DNA of 6,604 nucleotides, from the NCBI GenBank assembly GCA_017990865.1, contig JAGNNB010000171.1:1-6604 (forward strand), written 5' to 3'. Source of the stretch: Lysobacteraceae bacterium (GTDB lineage Bacteria > Pseudomonadota > Gammaproteobacteria > Xanthomonadales > Xanthomonadaceae). The notes below the pieces were generated by a model that worked only from the letters and a program-made list of their open reading frames with translations, did no database searches and was not told the DNA's origin. The position numbers and the translations under genes are program-made. This document shows positions 5,351 through 6,604 of this stretch, piece by piece. Position 1 is the stretch's first letter, and each line of letters starts with the position of its first letter.

Positions 5351-5811
5351 GTCTTGCCCTCGATGTAACAATTCCGCGTCTTATCCAACGTCAACAACAA
5401 ACGCACCGAGGGATGTTTCGACTGCGCGCCGAGCGTCAAGATCACGCCGTACAGCGGATCGGTTTTCGACTTCGGATGCGCGACGAACGCCTGCTCTTCG
5501 CCTTGCGGGATCCATGTCAGTTCGTAGATGTGTTTGTTCACCGTCGCCCATGCCGATCGCGATAGGCCGTCGATCTCGTAGCGCACCGATACCTGGTCTT
5601 TGTACGTGCCCGAAAAACGCTTGACGCAAGCCGCGTCGTTCGCGGGTTGCGGTCTTCCCAGAATGTCGAGGCCTTTGATCGTCGTCAGCGGCAGCGTCAC
5701 CGTTTCGCTGTTCGGCGCGACCGCTCCCGCATGTCCGGCCGCGAACATCGCCGCGATGGCCCATGCGAATCCGCGTTTCGCGACGTGGCGTACCTTCCTC
5801 GGTCCGGACAT
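5347..5811 (-). CDS. Predicted exported protein of unknown function
   Basis: The product is 154 aa. ATG 5809-5811 is well supported by GAGGGA (5818-5823) six bases upstream. The N-terminus is a clear Sec signal peptide: a basic region (RKVRHVAKR, 5-13), a hydrophobic core (GFAWAIAAMFAAGHAGA, 14-30), and a likely cut near AGA-VA at residue 30/31. There is no lipobox Cys, so the mature part, about 124 aa, should be free in the periplasm or secreted. It has exactly two cysteines, Cys62 and Cys148, which could form a disulfide, and alternating hydrophobic strands suggesting a beta-rich fold. I do not recognise the family. The last codons (NCYIEGKT) run into the inverted repeat, which provides the TAG stop. 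Its likely promoter lies at 5865-5894. It is convergent with the radical SAM gene. Confidence 0.8.
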   Translation of the reverse strand: MSGPRKVRHVAKRGFAWAIAAMFAAGHAGAVAPNSETVTLPLTTIKGLDILGRPQPANDAACVKRFSGTYKDQVSVRYEIDGLSRSAWATVNKHIYELTWIPQGEEQAFVAHPKSKTDPLYGVILTLGAQSKHPSVRLLLTLDKTRNCYIEGKT

Positions 5812-5864
5812 GGCGCTTCCCTCGATTCGGCGGCCGCGGACATTCGCGGCGCTCGCCTGTTTCG

Positions 5865-5894
5865 ATCAAAACGTCGTAGCGGGCTACGTGTGAA
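5865..5894 (-). promoter_or_regulatory. Candidate sigma-70 promoter with palindromic spacer, for the exported-protein gene
   Basis: On the minus strand TTCACA (5889-5894, 5 of 6 to the -35 consensus) and TTTGAT (5865-5870, 4 of 6 to the -10 consensus) are 18 bp apart. The start point would be near 5858, giving a leader of about 47 nt that contains the GAGGGA ribosome site. The spacer holds a perfect palindrome, CGTAGC-CC-GCTACG (5875-5888), in a position suited to an operator. This is the best promoter match in the window, though still only a match by eye. Confidence 0.4.
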
Positions 5895-5947
5895 CGGGAC
5901 ATGCGGTTCATGCCATTCGAAGAGCGCAGCGACCGCGTTGAAGCGAA

Positions 5948-5993
5948 GGCACGAATGCCGACGCGCCCGCGATGACAGTGGCGCGATCGTGCC
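5948..5993 (-). terminator. Possible hairpin terminator after the phosphatase gene
   Basis: On the minus strand GGCACGA and its complement (5987-5993 with 5948-5954) form a 7-bp outer stem, and CGCGCC with GGCGCG (5962-5967, 5980-5985) a 6-bp inner stem. The structure starts five bases past the TGA stop of the phosphatase gene. Only a weak pyrimidine stretch (TTCGCTTC) follows, so it is terminator-like and not canonical. Confidence 0.35.
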
Positions 5994-5997
5994 GGCC

Positions 5998-6321
5998 TCA
6001 ACCCAAAAACGGCCGCACTTTGCGCTCGAGCAGCTCGATCAGCGCTTGGTCCATGAACGCATAGTCGTCGGGAATGCCCAGGCAGACGATGGGCTTCCCG
6101 TCGAGTTGGGTTTTATAGCGTTGTTGCAGTTTGGCCCGGTGCGTTCGTTCCATCACGAAAATGCGATCCGCCCATTCGATCAATTCCGGCGATACCGGGA
6201 CTTCCGCATCGCGATTGGTACCCGCCGACAGCACCTCCAAGCCGGGTTCTTGCGAGAACACGTGTTCCGCCGTCGGGCTGCGCAGTTTGTTTTGGCTGCA
6301 GACGAAGAGAATGCGTTGCAT
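5998..6321 (-). CDS. Low-molecular-weight protein tyrosine phosphatase-like protein (short, COG4551-type)
   Basis: This is a 107-aa cytoplasmic protein. Residues 4-15 (ILFVCSQNKLRS) give the N-terminal strand and the P-loop C8-x5-R14-S15 that marks low-molecular-weight tyrosine phosphatases. Cys8 would be the nucleophile and Arg14 the phosphate-binding residue. PTAEH and SAGTNRDAE follow as in the family. At 107 aa it is much shorter than typical members (about 150 aa) and fits the compact group I know as COG4551. Classical enzymes use an Asp-Pro pair as general acid; here the candidates are Asp85/Asp86 in IPDDYAFMD and Asp91, which is followed by Gln. The substrate is unknown; phosphotyrosine, arsenate or another phosphate ester are possible. 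The start is ATG 6319-6321, which gives the normal N-terminus, though no ribosome site is evident. It lies 79 bp after the oxygenase gene on the same strand, so the two may be co-transcribed. Confidence 0.88.
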   Translation of the reverse strand: MQRILFVCSQNKLRSPTAEHVFSQEPGLEVLSAGTNRDAEVPVSPELIEWADRIFVMERTHRAKLQQRYKTQLDGKPIVCLGIPDDYAFMDQALIELLERKVRPFLG

Positions 6322-6338
6322 AAGCGGTGCGCGTTAGT

Positions 6339-6360
6339 CCGATCTCGCGAATTCGATCGG
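6339..6360. promoter_or_regulatory. Inverted repeat CCGATC-N10-GATCGG before the phosphatase gene
   Basis: The perfect 6-bp arms (6339-6344 and 6355-6360) flank a 10-nt spacer made of TCGCGA and part of GAATTC, itself nearly palindromic. It lies 17 bp upstream of the phosphatase ATG. The size is typical of a dimeric regulator site, but chance occurrence is quite possible. Confidence 0.25.
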
Positions 6361-6400
6361 GTTGATGGTCCGGCCATCGTTGCTGGGCGTTCGCGACCGC

Positions 6401-6604
6401 TCACCCGCCATACAACTTCTCCGCCCGCTGAAACAAAATCCAACTCGTCGCGATGAATTTATCGCCGCGCTCCGGACGATTGCCGCGGTGGGTGTGGGTG
6501 AAGCCGGCGGGGGCGATCAGCAGCGCGCCGGTTTTCGGGGCGACTTTGCGCTGCTGGAAGTGGAACTCGGTTTCGCCTTCCTCGAACTCGTCGTTGAGGT
6601 ACAC
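6401..6604 (-). CDS. 2-oxoglutarate/Fe(II) oxygenase, prolyl-4-hydroxylase-like, C-terminal part (partial)
   Basis: The gene runs in from beyond the right edge; 67 codons and the TGA stop are visible. The first visible codon is GTG but is almost certainly internal, since it falls inside a conserved strand. YLNDEFEEGETEF (2-14) matches the strand and turn of the jelly-roll core of P4H-type enzymes (YLN-F-GGET-F). VAPKTGALLIAPAGFTHTHRG follows, with His39 as the likely distal iron ligand, and GDKFIATSW gives Lys49, ten residues after it, the usual 2-oxoglutarate-binding position. The HxD iron motif would lie upstream, outside the window. Such enzymes hydroxylate protein or small-molecule substrates; this fragment does not show which. 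It is followed on the same strand by the small phosphatase gene. Confidence 0.85.
   Translation of the reverse strand: MYLNDEFEEGETEFHFQQRKVAPKTGALLIAPAGFTHTHRGNRPERGDKFIATSWILFQRAEKLYGG

Noticed and set aside
5381..6001. Minus-strand frame of 206 codons overlapping the exported-protein gene
   Set aside because: It is Arg-rich, lacks a ribosome site, and the other frame has a signal peptide and a strong Shine-Dalgarno sequence.
6364..6378. GATGG-TCCGG-CCATC mini-hairpin after the oxygenase gene as a terminator
   Set aside because: Only a 5-bp stem with no T-run on the minus strand; expected by chance.

Overview
The window looks like a chromosomal core region of a high-G+C gammaproteobacterium of the Xanthomonadaceae/Lysobacteraceae group (Lysobacter- or Xanthomonas-like). 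The main clue is gene order: the end of one ExbD gene, a second complete ExbD gene, then pdxJ. This recalls the tonB-exbB-exbD1-exbD2 locus of Xanthomonas campestris, with pdxJ next door as I remember it. The PdxJ variant ([12 protein letters not shown]) and the GC-rich codon use fit the same group. The assignment is inference from sequence alone.

Layout. 1-745 (+): the last 14 codons of an ExbD-type protein, a strong intrinsic terminator, then a second complete ExbD/TolR protein. 746-1006: a gene-free convergent gap with a 10-bp hairpin. 1007-1777 (-): pdxJ, pyridoxine 5'-phosphate synthase. 1999-2301 (-): a small two-helix membrane protein of unknown function. 2513-4006 (-): a ClsA-type cardiolipin synthase with two HKD motifs. 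4109-5251 (+), divergent from cls: a SplB-like / PA0069-family radical SAM protein. 5269-5350: a 32-bp-arm inverted repeat between convergent genes. 5347-5811 (-): a predicted exported protein of unknown function whose stop codon lies inside that repeat. 5998-6321 (-): a short low-molecular-weight tyrosine-phosphatase-like protein. 6401-6604 (-): the C-terminal part of a prolyl-4-hydroxylase-like 2-oxoglutarate/Fe(II) oxygenase cut by the window edge.

How the genes work together. The ExbD proteins belong to the TonB energy-transducing system of the inner membrane. The other genes are housekeeping or unrelated: vitamin B6 synthesis, membrane lipid synthesis, an orphan radical SAM enzyme and a small phosphatase. 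They do not form one pathway. I see no CRISPR array, insertion sequence, prophage, tRNA or rRNA gene, and no convincing novel multi-gene system. The points most worth a second look are the long inverted repeat that supplies a stop codon, the terminator that splits the tandem exbD genes, the uncharacterised radical SAM protein, and several palindromes over candidate promoters.
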